The notes beneath the pieces are model-generated. The model made no database searches, had not been told where the DNA came from, and saw nothing but the letters and a program-made list of their open reading frames with translations. Below, in pieces: positions 1 to 8,246 of a stretch of DNA of 64,000 bases. Every line of letters begins with the position of its first letter. The first letter of the stretch is position 1. Origin of the DNA: Nocardia arthritidis NBRC 100137 (lineage in GTDB: Bacteria > Actinomycetota > Actinomycetes > Mycobacteriales > Mycobacteriaceae); the NCBI RefSeq assembly GCF_001612765.1, contig NZ_BDBB01000006.1, forward strand, positions 124,001 to 188,000. The letters are read 5' to 3'. Position numbers and translations under genes: made by a program.

Positions 1-879
1 GATGTCCGGCCGCAGCCAGCGCGGCGCCTGTCCGAGGCAGACCACCGCGGTCCGGTCGCCCGCCTGCAAGGTCGACTGCACCACCTGCGCCGCGCCGCGC
101 ACCGACAGCTCCAGCGAGTCGGTGGCCGGTCCCGGCGCCTGCTGTGAGGTGTCCACCAGCACCACGACCTCCGCGGAACGGTTGGTCAGCCGCTGGGTGA
201 CATACAGCCGCCCGCGCCGCGCGCTCACCGGCCAGTTCACGATGCGCAACTGGTCGCCGGGCGCGTAGGCGCGGATGTCGGCGTACTCGACGCCGGGCCC
301 GTGCCTGCGGGTCAGGTGGGTGCCGAGACGCTCGGGAAGTTCGGTGCGCGGCAAACGCATCCGCTGCGGATCGGTGATCGGATACACGAACAGCTCGCCG
401 GCGGGCAGTACCACGGTGGCCACCGCGAGCCCGGCCGGGCTCAGCGCCGAGACCCGCACCGACACCGGGTAGCGCCCCCATCTGCTCGCCGAGAGCGCGA
501 GCCGCAACCCGGCGGGGGCGATTCCGGAATCGCTGGCCTCCTCGACCTGCATCGCCAGCCCGGTGCAGCTCTGCGGTTTCAGGCGCAGCAGCGCGTGCCC
601 CTTCTCGACGAAGGCGGCGACGGTGAGCAGCACTTCCTCGGTCTCGAAACAGCGCAGCGTGCCGCCGCCGTCGACCTGGATCCTCGTCGAGGACTGCTGA
701 AACCGCGCGGTGGCCAGCACGCCGAGCAGCGGCGCGGCGAACACGAGCAGCTGCCATCTGCCGAGGACCACCGCGAGCACCAGGGCCACCGCCGCGCACC
801 CGGCGAGCATGAAGACCAGCGGCGCCGGCCGCCACCGCAATTCGGCGTCGACCGCGGAGCTGGCGTCGCGGTGCCTCAT
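1..879 (-). CDS. DUF58 domain-containing protein (C-terminus beyond window edge)
   Basis: The frame is open from an ATG at 879 through base 1, so about 293 residues are visible and the C-terminus is missing. Residues about 17-55 form two hydrophobic segments near the N-terminus. The rest is soluble and contains the DUF58 hallmark YADIRAYAPGDQLRIVNW (about residue 205), a version of the family's RxYxxGDxxRxIxW signature. A VVVLVDTS strand resembling a von Willebrand A-type fold follows. DUF58 proteins sit beside MoxR ATPases, which are thought to act on them as chaperone-like partners; the exact role is unknown. The ATG overlaps the TGA of the upstream moxR-like gene by 4 bases (ATGA), so translation is probably coupled in the operon 3338 to 1. 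Confidence 0.9.
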   Translation of the reverse strand, partial: MRHRDASSAVDAELRWRPAPLVFMLAGCAAVALVLAVVLGRWQLLVFAAPLLGVLATARFQQSSTRIQVDGGGTLRCFETEEVLLTVAAFVEKGHALLRLKPQSCTGLAMQVEEASDSGIAPAGLRLALSASRWGRYPVSVRVSALSPAGLAVATVVLPAGELFVYPITDPQRMRLPRTELPERLGTHLTRRHGPGVEYADIRAYAPGDQLRIVNWPVSARRGRLYVTQRLTNRSAEVVVLVDTSQQAPGPATDSLELSVRGAAQVVQSTLQAGDRTAVVCLGQAPRWLRPDI

Positions 880-1871
880 GTCACGGTGGCGCGCGGGACC
901 GGCAGACGGCGCAGCAGTTCGGTGATCACGTCCTCGCCGCGGATGCGGCGCACCCACATCTCCGGCCGCAGCGTGATCCGGTGCGCCATGGCCGGTATCG
1001 CCAGCGCCTTCACGTCCTCGGGGATCACGTAGTCGCGGCCGAGCAGCAATGCCCGCGCCCGGGACATCTGCACCAGATCGAGTTCCGCGCGCGGGCTCGC
1101 GCCGACCTCGACCTGAGGGTGCCCCCTGGTGGCGGACGCGAGCGCGACGACATAGCTCACCACGTCGGGGTGCACGGTCACATATTCGACCGATTGCCGC
1201 ATCTCCAGCAGTCCGTTCGCGTCCACGACCTGGTTGACCTGCGGTTGCTGCGAGCCGCGCTCCAGCCTGCGGCGGATCATCTGGGTCTCGTCGTGCTCGG
1301 ACAGGTATCCCAGCCGCAGCTGGATGGCGAACCGGTCGAGCTGGGCTTCCGGCAGCGGATAGGTGCCCTCGTACTCGATCGGGTTGTCGGTGGCCAGCAC
1401 GACGAACGGTTGCGGCAGCAGGAACGTCTCGCCGTCGATGCTGACCTGTCCCTCCGCCATCGCCTCCAGCAGCGCGGCCTGCGTCTTGGGCGGGGTGCGG
1501 TTCACCTCGTCGGCCAGCAGCAGGTTGGTGAACACCGGCCCGCGGCGGAAGGTGAACCGGCCGGTGGACATGTCGTAGATCGTCGACCCCAGCAGGTCGG
1601 CGGGCAGCAGGTCGGGGGTGAACTGCACGCGGTTGAACTGCAGCCCGAGCGCGGCCGCGAACGATCTCGCGATGAGCGTCTTACCGAGGCCGGGTAAGTC
1701 CTCGATCAGCACGTGCCCACCGGACAGCACGGCGATCATGATCAACTGCAACTCGTCCTGCTTGCCGACCACAACCCGGGACAGTTCCCGGAGCACGGCC
1801 TCGCTGCGCTGGATGGTCGCGTCCATCGGCATGGTCATTTGTGTACCCGCACTTGCCTCAACCCATTTCAC
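876..1871 (-). CDS. MoxR-family AAA+ ATPase
   Basis: A 331-residue AAA+ protein. Walker A is DLPGLGKT (residues 58-65) and Walker B is LLLADEVNR (117-125), followed by the MoxR-typical TPPKTQAALLEAMAE helix. Arginine-rich sensor regions and the small lid domain are present, so the protein looks complete. MoxR ATPases remodel or activate partner proteins, often those encoded beside them (DUF58, DUF4129). The GTG start at 1871 overlaps the TGA of the preceding gene as GTGA; an internal ATG at 1838 is the alternative start. The distal end overlaps the DUF58 gene by 4 bases. The MoxR-DUF58-DUF4129 arrangement recurs in actinobacteria, but the client and function are not established. Confidence 0.93.
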   Translation of the reverse strand: MKWVEASAGTQMTMPMDATIQRSEAVLRELSRVVVGKQDELQLIMIAVLSGGHVLIEDLPGLGKTLIARSFAAALGLQFNRVQFTPDLLPADLLGSTIYDMSTGRFTFRRGPVFTNLLLADEVNRTPPKTQAALLEAMAEGQVSIDGETFLLPQPFVVLATDNPIEYEGTYPLPEAQLDRFAIQLRLGYLSEHDETQMIRRRLERGSQQPQVNQVVDANGLLEMRQSVEYVTVHPDVVSYVVALASATRGHPQVEVGASPRAELDLVQMSRARALLLGRDYVIPEDVKALAIPAMAHRITLRPEMWVRRIRGEDVITELLRRLPVPRATVT

Positions 1872-2362
1872 ATTCTCTGCAGGCGGCTCAGGATCTCGTC
1901 CAGCGCCGCACGTCCCGGTGCCCTGCTGGTCTGATCACGAAGGGCCGAATTGGCCGGATCCACCCAGCGCCACAATTCGGGCCCGAATTGGTGGATTCCC
2001 GCGGCTTCGACCGCTCGGCGGTTCTTCGCCACTCGCTGGCCGCTGGAGAGTTCGAACTCCTTGGCCAGCAGCGGACGCAGGTGCCGGTCCCAATCGGCAC
2101 GGCTGCCGTCCGCGCGGTCCGCGAGCATCTGTGCCCTGGCGTGCCAGCGTTGCAGCATCTCCGCCGGACCGTTCTCCATGTCCTCGACCTCGTCGTCCCC
2201 GGCCTCGGAGCGCTCGAACAGCGACCAGACCAGCCAGCCCAGCGCCACCGCCACCGGGATCCCGGCGACGATCAGCAGCAGCCCGCGGGCGCGCTCGACG
2301 GCGACCAGCTCGATCACCGCGACGACGATCACGCCGGTGATCACCACCCCCATCCGATTCAC
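1868..2362 (-). CDS. small membrane protein of the MoxR-DUF58 operon
   Basis: A 164-residue protein starting with GTG at 2362, 25 bases after the stop of the DUF4129 gene. Two transmembrane helices lie at about residues 5-20 and 28-46, followed by an acidic segment (about 50-65) and a soluble helical domain rich in Arg and Ala. It matches the position of the unnamed membrane protein usually found between DUF4129 and moxR in this operon type in mycobacteria and nocardiae. No catalytic motif is visible. Its stop overlaps the moxR start by 4 bases, so it is probably co-translated with it. The function is unknown; a role anchoring or regulating the MoxR-DUF58 complex is inference only. Confidence 0.75.
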   Translation of the reverse strand: MNRMGVVITGVIVVAVIELVAVERARGLLLIVAGIPVAVALGWLVWSLFERSEAGDDEVEDMENGPAEMLQRWHARAQMLADRADGSRADWDRHLRPLLAKEFELSSGQRVAKNRRAVEAAGIHQFGPELWRWVDPANSALRDQTSRAPGRAALDEILSRLQRM

Positions 2363-2387
2363 AGGACGTCCTTCCTCGCCCGGCCGG

Positions 2388-3338
2388 TCACGCGGGCACC
2401 TCCCCTTGCAGGTCGGCGAGCACGATGCGCAGCAACTGCTCGGCCCGCATGCGCTGCCATTCGAGCATGGCGTGCGGGCTGAACCTGGCCTCCTCGAACA
2501 GGGCGACCAGCTCGCGGGCGGACGCGTCGTGCAGCGCGCCGCGTTCGAACGCGCGGGCGAGCACTTCCATCGGGGTATCCGAGGCGAGCGGAGCAGCCGA
2601 GCGGTCGGAGGCGAGGCCGCGCTCCATCGCGACGTAACAAGCGATGATCGCGGTGCGCGGGTCCTGGCCCGGGGCGTTCATCGCGGCCAAGCCCATCTCC
2701 GCCGCACGGGCCAGCGAGTCCGCCACGGTGGGCGCCGCCGGAGCCACGGTCGCGACCGTGGGCGCGGGCTTGCGCCGCGACGACACCGCGACCACGACCA
2801 AACCGCTCATGGCCACCGTCACCAAGCCCGCCGCCGCGATTCCGGCCAGCACCAGCGCCGTCCCGGTCAGCTCCGCCGATCTCGGGTCGTATTCGGTGGG
2901 CGGCGCCGATGTCCCCGGCTCCGGGGCGGCCCCCGTGGTGGTGGCGGGCGCCGCCGGGCGCGCGGGCTCACTCGGCCTGCTCGCGCCGATGAAGTAGATC
3001 GCCGACGCCGCCGCGAGCAGCACCCCGAGCAGAGCGAGCGCGCCGAGCACCGCCAGGCCGGCCCGCCCGAGACGCCACTGCCTGCGCTCGTCCTCCCGTT
3101 CCGGCTCGGGCATGGCCAGCGGCAACCGGTGCTGACTGGCGATCACCCCCGCCAGCAGGATCACGATCGACACGCTGAGCAGCACCGGCATGAGCGCGAC
3201 CGACAAAGCGGACGGTACGTGCCTGCGTGGCTCGGTTTCGGCAATTCCTGGGATGTATCCGTGCAGAGCGATGGCAGCAAAAGCCAGCAGCGTGATCAGG
3301 ACGATCACGCGCGATATCGGCGCTCGCGCCCGGGCCAC
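2388..3338 (-). CDS. DUF4129 domain-containing membrane protein
   Basis: A 316-residue protein from a GTG start at 3338. Hydrophobic helices lie at about residues 8-28, 46-68, 94-115 and 160-185. Between the third and fourth is a Pro/Ala/Thr-rich outside loop. The C-terminal 110 residues carry the DUF4129 pattern, with CYVAMERGL followed by TPMEVLARAFERGAL and a FSPHAMLEWQRMRAEQLL helix. DUF4129 domains are common beside MoxR ATPases and transglutaminase-like proteins. It is the first gene of the operon running to base 1. A possible minus-strand -10 (TAACTAT, around 3378-3384) lies about 40 bases upstream of the start. The cellular role is unknown. Confidence 0.85.
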   Translation of the reverse strand: MARARAPISRVIVLITLLAFAAIALHGYIPGIAETEPRRHVPSALSVALMPVLLSVSIVILLAGVIASQHRLPLAMPEPEREDERRQWRLGRAGLAVLGALALLGVLLAAASAIYFIGASRPSEPARPAAPATTTGAAPEPGTSAPPTEYDPRSAELTGTALVLAGIAAAGLVTVAMSGLVVVAVSSRRKPAPTVATVAPAAPTVADSLARAAEMGLAAMNAPGQDPRTAIIACYVAMERGLASDRSAAPLASDTPMEVLARAFERGALHDASARELVALFEEARFSPHAMLEWQRMRAEQLLRIVLADLQGEVPA

Positions 3339-3486
3339 TGGCTACCACCAAATCTGAGTACTGCACAAAACAGCCACATAGTTACATGCCGGGCGGTCCG
3401 CTCGGGATGGAATGGAATACTTCGGAGTCCCTCCTCTTAAACCGCACCTGCGCGGGGAGTCGGCAGGCCCTCCGGAGCGGCGGCGA

Positions 3487-4503
3487 CTACCGGGCGATAT
3501 CGGTCGAGGACTGGGACAATTCACAAAGTCGGCTCGCCAAACGTGAGATATCCGGCACTTCCCGGACGCCCCGCACCAGCTCATCGAGCACCGAAGACGC
3601 GACGACAACGAGTTCACAATCGGTGTCGTAGAGAACGTCGACCACGTTGACGAAACGCATCGACCAGGCGGGCGGAACTTCGCGCAGCGGTGGTAGGTCT
3701 CGTATTTCCCAGCGCGGAAATCGTTGGGCCAGCGCAACATAATCCGCCGCGGATGTTGGGACACCGCACAATTCGGCGAAGTCGATGACGAGAGCGCCGC
3801 CGTCTACGGCAATGGCGCGCAATCTCCGTGTGCCGATGGAAATCTCGACCGGTGATTCATCGACGCGTAGTGCCGCATCGCGTTTCCAGACGCCAGTGGT
3901 CGTCGTCGACAGCGTCTTCCGAGCCGCCGGATCCACGAGGTATCGACCGGCGGCGAATCCGGTGCGGGAGCCACGGGAGCCCGAGGAGCGATAGTCGATC
4001 GCGCCGTCGACGGCCACCACGTCCATGCTCGCGATAATCCGCTCGATCGTCGGCACGAACCGGTTGTGGAACAGCGGATTCGGCAACAGCTCACCCGGCG
4101 GATAGTTCGAGGTCACCACCAGTGCGATACGGCGGGCGAACAGCGCGTCGAGCAGTCGCGCGATCAGCATCGCGTCGCCGATGTCATGCACGTGGAATTC
4201 GTCGAAGCAGACCAGCAAGGCATCGCCGAGCAGCGCGTCCACCCCGGCGTCGATCGAGCCGGACGCGTGCGCCGCGGCGTGCAGACCGGCGAAGAACTGG
4301 TGAAAGTGGTAGCGCCGCTTGCGTGCTGAGGCGACCTCGGCGAAGAACCGATTCATGAGCATGGTCTTGCCGCGACCGGGTCTGCCGTGGAGATAGACGC
4401 CGCGGCGCCGCCGGACCGGCCTGCCGCGCCGATCCACCAGTTCGCGCAATCGCGCCGCCGCCCGCGCCTGATCGGAATCCCACTGGATGATCTCGGGTTC
4501 CAT
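3487..4503 (-). CDS. zapE: AFG1/ZapE-family cell-division ATPase
   Basis: A 338-residue P-loop ATPase of the AFG1/ZapE family. Walker A is GRPGRGKT (residues 40-47), Walker B is LLVCFDEFHVHD (96-107, with the family-typical FDEFHV), and the sensor is TSNYPP (131-136). In Gammaproteobacteria ZapE acts on the Z-ring during constriction; the actinobacterial role is less well studied. The ATG at 4503 is preceded by a strong AGGAGG ribosome-binding site. This lies against the inner end of a perfect 30-bp inverted repeat that probably binds the divergent TetR regulator. The length is slightly shorter than the roughly 370 residues of E. coli ZapE, and all core motifs are present. Confidence 0.9.
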   Translation of the reverse strand: MEPEIIQWDSDQARAAARLRELVDRRGRPVRRRRGVYLHGRPGRGKTMLMNRFFAEVASARKRRYHFHQFFAGLHAAAHASGSIDAGVDALLGDALLVCFDEFHVHDIGDAMLIARLLDALFARRIALVVTSNYPPGELLPNPLFHNRFVPTIERIIASMDVVAVDGAIDYRSSGSRGSRTGFAAGRYLVDPAARKTLSTTTTGVWKRDAALRVDESPVEISIGTRRLRAIAVDGGALVIDFAELCGVPTSAADYVALAQRFPRWEIRDLPPLREVPPAWSMRFVNVVDVLYDTDCELVVVASSVLDELVRGVREVPDISRLASRLCELSQSSTDIAR

Positions 4504-4510
4504 GACACCT

Positions 4511-4540
4511 CCTGGTCCTCTACATTTGTAGAGGACCAGG
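4511..4540. promoter_or_regulatory. perfect 14+2+14 inverted repeat, probable TetR operator
   Basis: The left arm CCTGGTCCTCTACA and the right arm TGTAGAGGACCAGG are exact reverse complements separated by TT. The site sits in the 62-base gap between the divergent zapE (start 4503) and the TetR-family gene (start 4566). Its distal edge abuts the zapE Shine-Dalgarno sequence. TetR regulators usually bind such palindromes and repress themselves and the divergent gene, so this is the likely operator for both. A hairpin acting in the zapE leader is the alternative reading. Confidence 0.85.
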
Positions 4541-4565
4541 CTGCGCCGCGGCAGGAAGGGTGATC

Positions 4566-5144
4566 ATGTCCACAGGCGACCGGCGCGCGCTCCTCCTCGA
4601 CACGGCTATCGAACTGATCGCGGCAAGGGGCCTGCGCGCGCTCACGCACCGCGCACTGGACGCGGAGCTGGGCCTGCCCACCGGATCGGCTTCCTACTAC
4701 TTCCGCAGCAAACGCGCGCTCATCGAGGCCATCGTGGACCGGATCACCACCCGATCCCGCGACGATTTCGCCGCCGCCGCGCTCGCGCCGACCGGCGCTA
4801 TGGCGCCGGAATCGATCGCCGTGGCCATCGCCGCCTGGCTGGACCGGCTACTGGCCCAGCGGCGCGCACACCTGATCGCCCGTCACGCTCTGCTCATCGA
4901 TCTGCTGGACGATCGCGACCTGCATCCCCGGCTCGTGCGCAGCCTGTTCTCCACCGACCGTGCCCGAGACCTCTTCCGCGCGATGGGTGCGCCGGACCCT
5001 GACACCCGGGCGGACGACTTCGTCGCCGCCGTCGAGGGAGCCGTCTTCGACCGCTTCGCGGGCAACCGCACCGCCCTGCGCCCGAACACACCGGAAAGCG
5101 TGCGGCAGCTCGCCCGCATCCTCGCCGCACACCTGAGCGCGTGA
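4566..5144 (+). CDS. TetR-family transcriptional regulator
   Basis: A 192-residue TetR/AcrR regulator. The N-terminal helix-turn-helix spans about residues 25-50 (ALTHRALDAELGLPTGSASY then YFRSKRALIEAI). The C-terminal ligand or dimerisation domain carries an AESIAVAIAAWLDRL-like helix and a FDRFAGNRTALRP segment. The ATG at 4566 is chosen because AGGAAGGG lies at a proper distance; an in-frame GTG at 4560 would be too close to it. It is divergent from zapE, with a perfect palindrome between them, which suggests autoregulation and repression of zapE. The ligand is unknown. The gene ends 10 bases before the convergent Nudix gene. Confidence 0.9.
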   Translation: MSTGDRRALLLDTAIELIAARGLRALTHRALDAELGLPTGSASYYFRSKRALIEAIVDRITTRSRDDFAAAALAPTGAMAPESIAVAIAAWLDRLLAQRRAHLIARHALLIDLLDDRDLHPRLVRSLFSTDRARDLFRAMGAPDPDTRADDFVAAVEGAVFDRFAGNRTALRPNTPESVRQLARILAAHLSA

Positions 5145-5154
5145 CCGCCGCCGC

Positions 5155-5613
5155 TCAGCGCGGCCAGCCCCGCTGACTGTAGGTCTCGCCGGTGAGGTAG
5201 CCGCGGATACCGGCGGCCGGATACGGGATGAGATCTTCCGGCAGCTTCGCGAGCGGAAACCACCGCAGTTCGTAGGACTTGCCGGGCTCGCGGTTGACCG
5301 GCTCTCCCACCCAGCGACGAGTCTCGAAGAACAACCCGATCCGGGCTTCTCGCCCGATATCGACGACATGCGCGGAATGGACGTGCCGCAGATCCGCCGG
5401 GTCGATCAGCACGCCGACCTCCTCGCCCGCCTCGCGGACCGCCGCGGCGAGCGCCGACTCCCCCGACTCGAGCTTCCCGGCGGGTAGGTGCCACAACCCG
5501 TCGAACTCGTCCGCGCTGCGCCGCCTGCTCAGCAACAACTCCGCGCCGCGCAGCAACAGCACATGCACGTCCACTACATGCCGGACCACCACCGGCCCCA
5601 ACCTACGCGCCAC
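5155..5613 (-). CDS. Nudix hydrolase
   Basis: A 152-residue protein with a complete Nudix box at residues 46-68 (GKLESGES then REAGEEVGV), matching GX5EX7REUXEEXGU. The three glutamates that bind Mg2+ are present. The family cleaves nucleoside diphosphates linked to another moiety, and house-cleaning or signalling substrates are common. The sequence gives no clear substrate. The preceding strand (ELLLSRRRSADEFDGLWHLP) resembles MutT/8-oxo-dGTP-type members, which is weak evidence. It is convergent with the TetR gene and transcribed away from the steroid cluster. A hairpin (5651-5678) separates it from ltp2 upstream. Confidence 0.88.
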   Translation of the reverse strand: MARRLGPVVVRHVVDVHVLLLRGAELLLSRRRSADEFDGLWHLPAGKLESGESALAAAVREAGEEVGVLIDPADLRHVHSAHVVDIGREARIGLFFETRRWVGEPVNREPGKSYELRWFPLAKLPEDLIPYPAAGIRGYLTGETYSQRGWPR

Positions 5614-5650
5614 CGCGATTCACCCGAGCGGTACCGACACTCGGTCAGCA

Positions 5651-5678
5651 CTTCGCACCCGCCGGAGCGGGCGCGAAG
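5651..5678 (-). terminator. hairpin after the steroid side-chain operon
   Basis: CTTCGCACCCGC and GCGGGCGCGAAG form a 12-bp stem with one mismatch around a CGGA loop. It lies 28 bases beyond the ltp2 stop. No T-tract follows, as is common in high-GC actinobacteria. It probably ends the operon that begins at chsE3 and insulates the Nudix gene. Confidence 0.6.
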
Positions 5679-5705
5679 CAAGACCCGAGTACGCGAAGCC
5701 GAGGA

Positions 5706-6884
5706 TCAGCCGGTGGTGAGGACCAGGCCGGAGGTGGGGACGCCGGTCCCCGCGGTAACCACGATGTTGGTCAGATCGCACACCTGGTTGACCGAGGCGC
5801 CGCGAATCTGGCGCACGGCCTCGGCGATGCCGTTCATACCGTGGATGTACGCCTCACCGAGCTGGCCACCGTGGGTGTTGAGCGGCAGGCGGCCGCCGGC
5901 CTCGATGGCGCCGCCCGCGATGAAGTCCTTCGCCTCGCCCCGTCCGCAGAACCCGAGCTCCTCCAGTTGCATGAGGACGAACGGGGTGAAGTGGTCGTAG
6001 AGGATCGCGGCCTGCATGTCCTCCGGGCGCAGTCCGCTCTGCGCCCACAGCTGGTCACCGACCAGGCCCATCTCCGGAAGACCGGTCATGGCGTCGCGGT
6101 AGTAGCTGGTCATCACGTATTGGTCGGCTCCCGAGCCCTGGGCGGCAGCGGCGATCACAGCCGGAGGCTGCGGCAGATCGCGGGCCCGCTCGGCGCTGGT
6201 GACCACGATCGCGACGCCGCCGTCGGACTCCTGACAGCAGTCCAGCAGATGCAGCGGCTCGGCGATCCAGCGGGAATTCTGGTGCTCCTCCAGCGTGATC
6301 GGCTTGCCGTAGAAGAAGGCGGCCGGGTTCACCGCGGCATGCTTGCGGTCGGCCACGGCCACTCGGCCGAAGTCCTCGCTGGTGGCCCCGTAGACATGCA
6401 TGTAGCGCCGGGCGACCATCGCGACCTGCGCGGCCGGCGTGCCGAGCCCCTGCGGGTAGGACCACCCCGCGTCGATCCCCGACGAGGTGGGCGCGGTGGC
6501 CAGCGCCGTGGAGAATTGCCCGAACCGCGACACCGACCGCTCGTTGAACGCCCGATAGGCCACCACCACATCGGCGATTCCGGTGGCCACCGCCATGGCG
6601 GCCTGCTGGATGGTCGCGCAGGCCGCGCCGCCGCCGTAGCCGATGTGGCTGAAGAACTTCAGCTGCGGAATGCCGACCACCCTGGCGACGGCGGCCTGGG
6701 TGTTGGTGTCCATGGTGAACGTGGTCAGGCCGTCCACGTCGGCGGGCGTCAGGCCCGCGTCGGCCAGCGCGGCGGTGACCGCCTCGGCGGCCAGGCGCAG
6801 TTCACTGCGGCCGGAGTCCTTGGAGAAGTCGGTGGCCCCGATGCCGACGATGGCGGCGCGGCCGGAAATGGTCTGTTCAGGCAT
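5706..6884 (-). CDS. ltp2: Ltp2, thiolase-like retro-aldolase of steroid side-chain degradation
   Basis: A 392-residue thiolase-superfamily (SCP-x/lipid-transfer) protein. It has the N-terminal AAIVGIGATDFSKDSG strand, GGGAACATIQQ (about residues 88-98), an HLLDCCQESDGG region and a C-terminal NTHGGQLGEAYIHGMNG block. In M. tuberculosis, Ltp2 (Rv3540c) forms a complex with the DUF35 domain of ChsH2. It cleaves the 17-hydroxy-3-oxopregnene carboxyl-CoA intermediate into androstenedione and propionyl-CoA. The order chsE1-chsE2-chsH2-chsH1-ltp2 here is that of the igr operon, which supports the name strongly. Its ATG overlaps the chsH1 end by 8 bases. It is the last gene of the cluster. Confidence 0.93.
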   Translation of the reverse strand: MPEQTISGRAAIVGIGATDFSKDSGRSELRLAAEAVTAALADAGLTPADVDGLTTFTMDTNTQAAVARVVGIPQLKFFSHIGYGGGAACATIQQAAMAVATGIADVVVAYRAFNERSVSRFGQFSTALATAPTSSGIDAGWSYPQGLGTPAAQVAMVARRYMHVYGATSEDFGRVAVADRKHAAVNPAAFFYGKPITLEEHQNSRWIAEPLHLLDCCQESDGGVAIVVTSAERARDLPQPPAVIAAAAQGSGADQYVMTSYYRDAMTGLPEMGLVGDQLWAQSGLRPEDMQAAILYDHFTPFVLMQLEELGFCGRGEAKDFIAGGAIEAGGRLPLNTHGGQLGEAYIHGMNGIAEAVRQIRGASVNQVCDLTNIVVTAGTGVPTSGLVLTTG

Positions 6885-7296
6885 CGGCCCTCCGCAACGC
6901 GATGACGGCCGTGGCCGTGATGTGGTCGCCGAGGCTGTCCTTGCCGACCACGTCGATGTGGATGTCGTCGCCCTCCAGCGCGGTCACCGTGCCGGTCAGC
7001 GTCAACGTGTCCCCGGCGTACAACGGCACGCCCAGGCGCAGCGCGATCGACTTGACGACGGCGCACGGGCCCGCCCAGTCGGTGACGAAACGCTGTACCA
7101 AACCGGTATCGGTCAGGATGTTGACGAAGATGTCCTTCGAGCCGCGGGCGACAGCCTTGTCCCGATCATGGTGCACGTCCTGGAAGTCTCTGGTGGCCAG
7201 GGCGGTGCTGATCACGAACGTGGGGTCGGCGTGGATCACCAACTCGGGCAGCACCGTGCCGACTGCCACGGCGTCCGGCTCCACGGCGGCAGTCAT
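6877..7296 (-). CDS. chsH1: ChsH1, MaoC-like enoyl-CoA hydratase subunit
   Basis: A 139-residue single hot-dog domain. The MaoC hydratase motif appears as ATRDFQDVHHDRDKA (residues 34-48), with the catalytic Asp/His pair, and GSKDIFVNIL follows. In M. tuberculosis ChsH1 pairs with ChsH2 as a heterotetrameric hydratase that adds water to the 17,20-double bond of the pregnadiene-carboxyl-CoA steroid intermediate. It overlaps chsH2 by 4 bases at its start and ltp2 by 8 at its end, consistent with tight co-translation. Length and position match Rv3541c as recalled. Confidence 0.92.
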   Translation of the reverse strand: MTAAVEPDAVAVGTVLPELVIHADPTFVISTALATRDFQDVHHDRDKAVARGSKDIFVNILTDTGLVQRFVTDWAGPCAVVKSIALRLGVPLYAGDTLTLTGTVTALEGDDIHIDVVGKDSLGDHITATAVIALRRADA

Positions 7297-8243
7297 GAGA
7301 CCACCTGCCAGACCGGCAGGCTCGCCTCGTCGTCGAGCTTCTCGAAGCCCACCTCGACCGGCAGGCCGACCCGCACCTCGGCGGGCTCGATCCCGCGCAG
7401 TTCACCGAGCATGCGCACGCCCTCCTCCAATTCGACCAGCGCCACCACGAACGGCAGCTGCCGTCCCGGCACCTTCGGCGCGTGGTGCACGACGTAACTG
7501 AACACGGTGCCGCGCCCGGAGGCGACGACGTAATCGGTCGGTTTCGACTTGTCCTGCCAGATGGCCGGAATGGGCGGATGCCGCAAGGATCCGTCCGGCA
7601 GCCGCTGGATGCGCAGCTCGCCCGCTTTCGTTCCCTCCCAGAAGAATTCGGTGTCCCAGGAGACCAGCGGCTTGACCCGCTCACCCGCGGCGGGTTTCGC
7701 CGCCGCGGTGCCGGGGGCGAATTTCAGCAACCGGAACAGCATCTCGGCGACCACCTCGTCACCGACCCGCCAACTGGTCCGGAAGGTGACGAACCATCCC
7801 TCGCCCAGCGCGGTGCGCTTCGGGCCGCGGATATCCGACAGGGTGCTGGTGACCGAGACCTGCTCGCCGACTTCGAGGTAGCGATGGTAGGTCTGCTGAC
7901 AATCCGTGGCGACCACGGAGGTGTAACCCGCCGCGTCGAGCAGCTCGGTGGCCGCGCCCATCGGGTCGTCGGCGGGACGGGAACCATTGAGCCCGAACAT
8001 GGTCCACACCTGGGCCATGGCGGGCGGCGCGACGATGCCGGGATGACCCGCCGCGCGCGCCGCCTGTTCGTCGACATAGATCGGATTGGCGTCGCCGAGC
8101 GCCTCGACCCAATTGTTGATCATCGGCTGGTTCACCGGATCACGCCCGAAACGGGGCGCGCACTCACCCGCCGCCCGAATGGCCTCGGCTGCGGCGATGA
8201 TCGCTTCCGGAGTAGTGGTTTCCGGCACGCGCGGCTCCTTCAC
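7293..8243 (-). CDS. chsH2: ChsH2, bifunctional MaoC / DUF35 protein
   Basis: A 316-residue two-domain protein. Residues about 20-165 form a MaoC/hot-dog domain that partners ChsH1 in steroid enoyl-CoA hydration. Residues about 180-316 form a DUF35 OB-fold domain (YVVASGRGTVFSYVVHHAP and FVVALVELEEGVRMLGELRG). DUF35 proteins often carry a four-Cys zinc ribbon, but no cysteines are present at that position here (RIQRLPDGSLRHPPIPAIW). This is also how I recall the M. tuberculosis protein. In that species the DUF35 part is required by Ltp2 for retro-aldol cleavage. The start is chosen at 8243, 3 bases after the chsE2 stop. Confidence 0.92.
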   Translation of the reverse strand: MKEPRVPETTTPEAIIAAAEAIRAAGECAPRFGRDPVNQPMINNWVEALGDANPIYVDEQAARAAGHPGIVAPPAMAQVWTMFGLNGSRPADDPMGAATELLDAAGYTSVVATDCQQTYHRYLEVGEQVSVTSTLSDIRGPKRTALGEGWFVTFRTSWRVGDEVVAEMLFRLLKFAPGTAAAKPAAGERVKPLVSWDTEFFWEGTKAGELRIQRLPDGSLRHPPIPAIWQDKSKPTDYVVASGRGTVFSYVVHHAPKVPGRQLPFVVALVELEEGVRMLGELRGIEPAEVRVGLPVEVGFEKLDDEASLPVWQVVS

Positions 8244-8246
8244 TCG

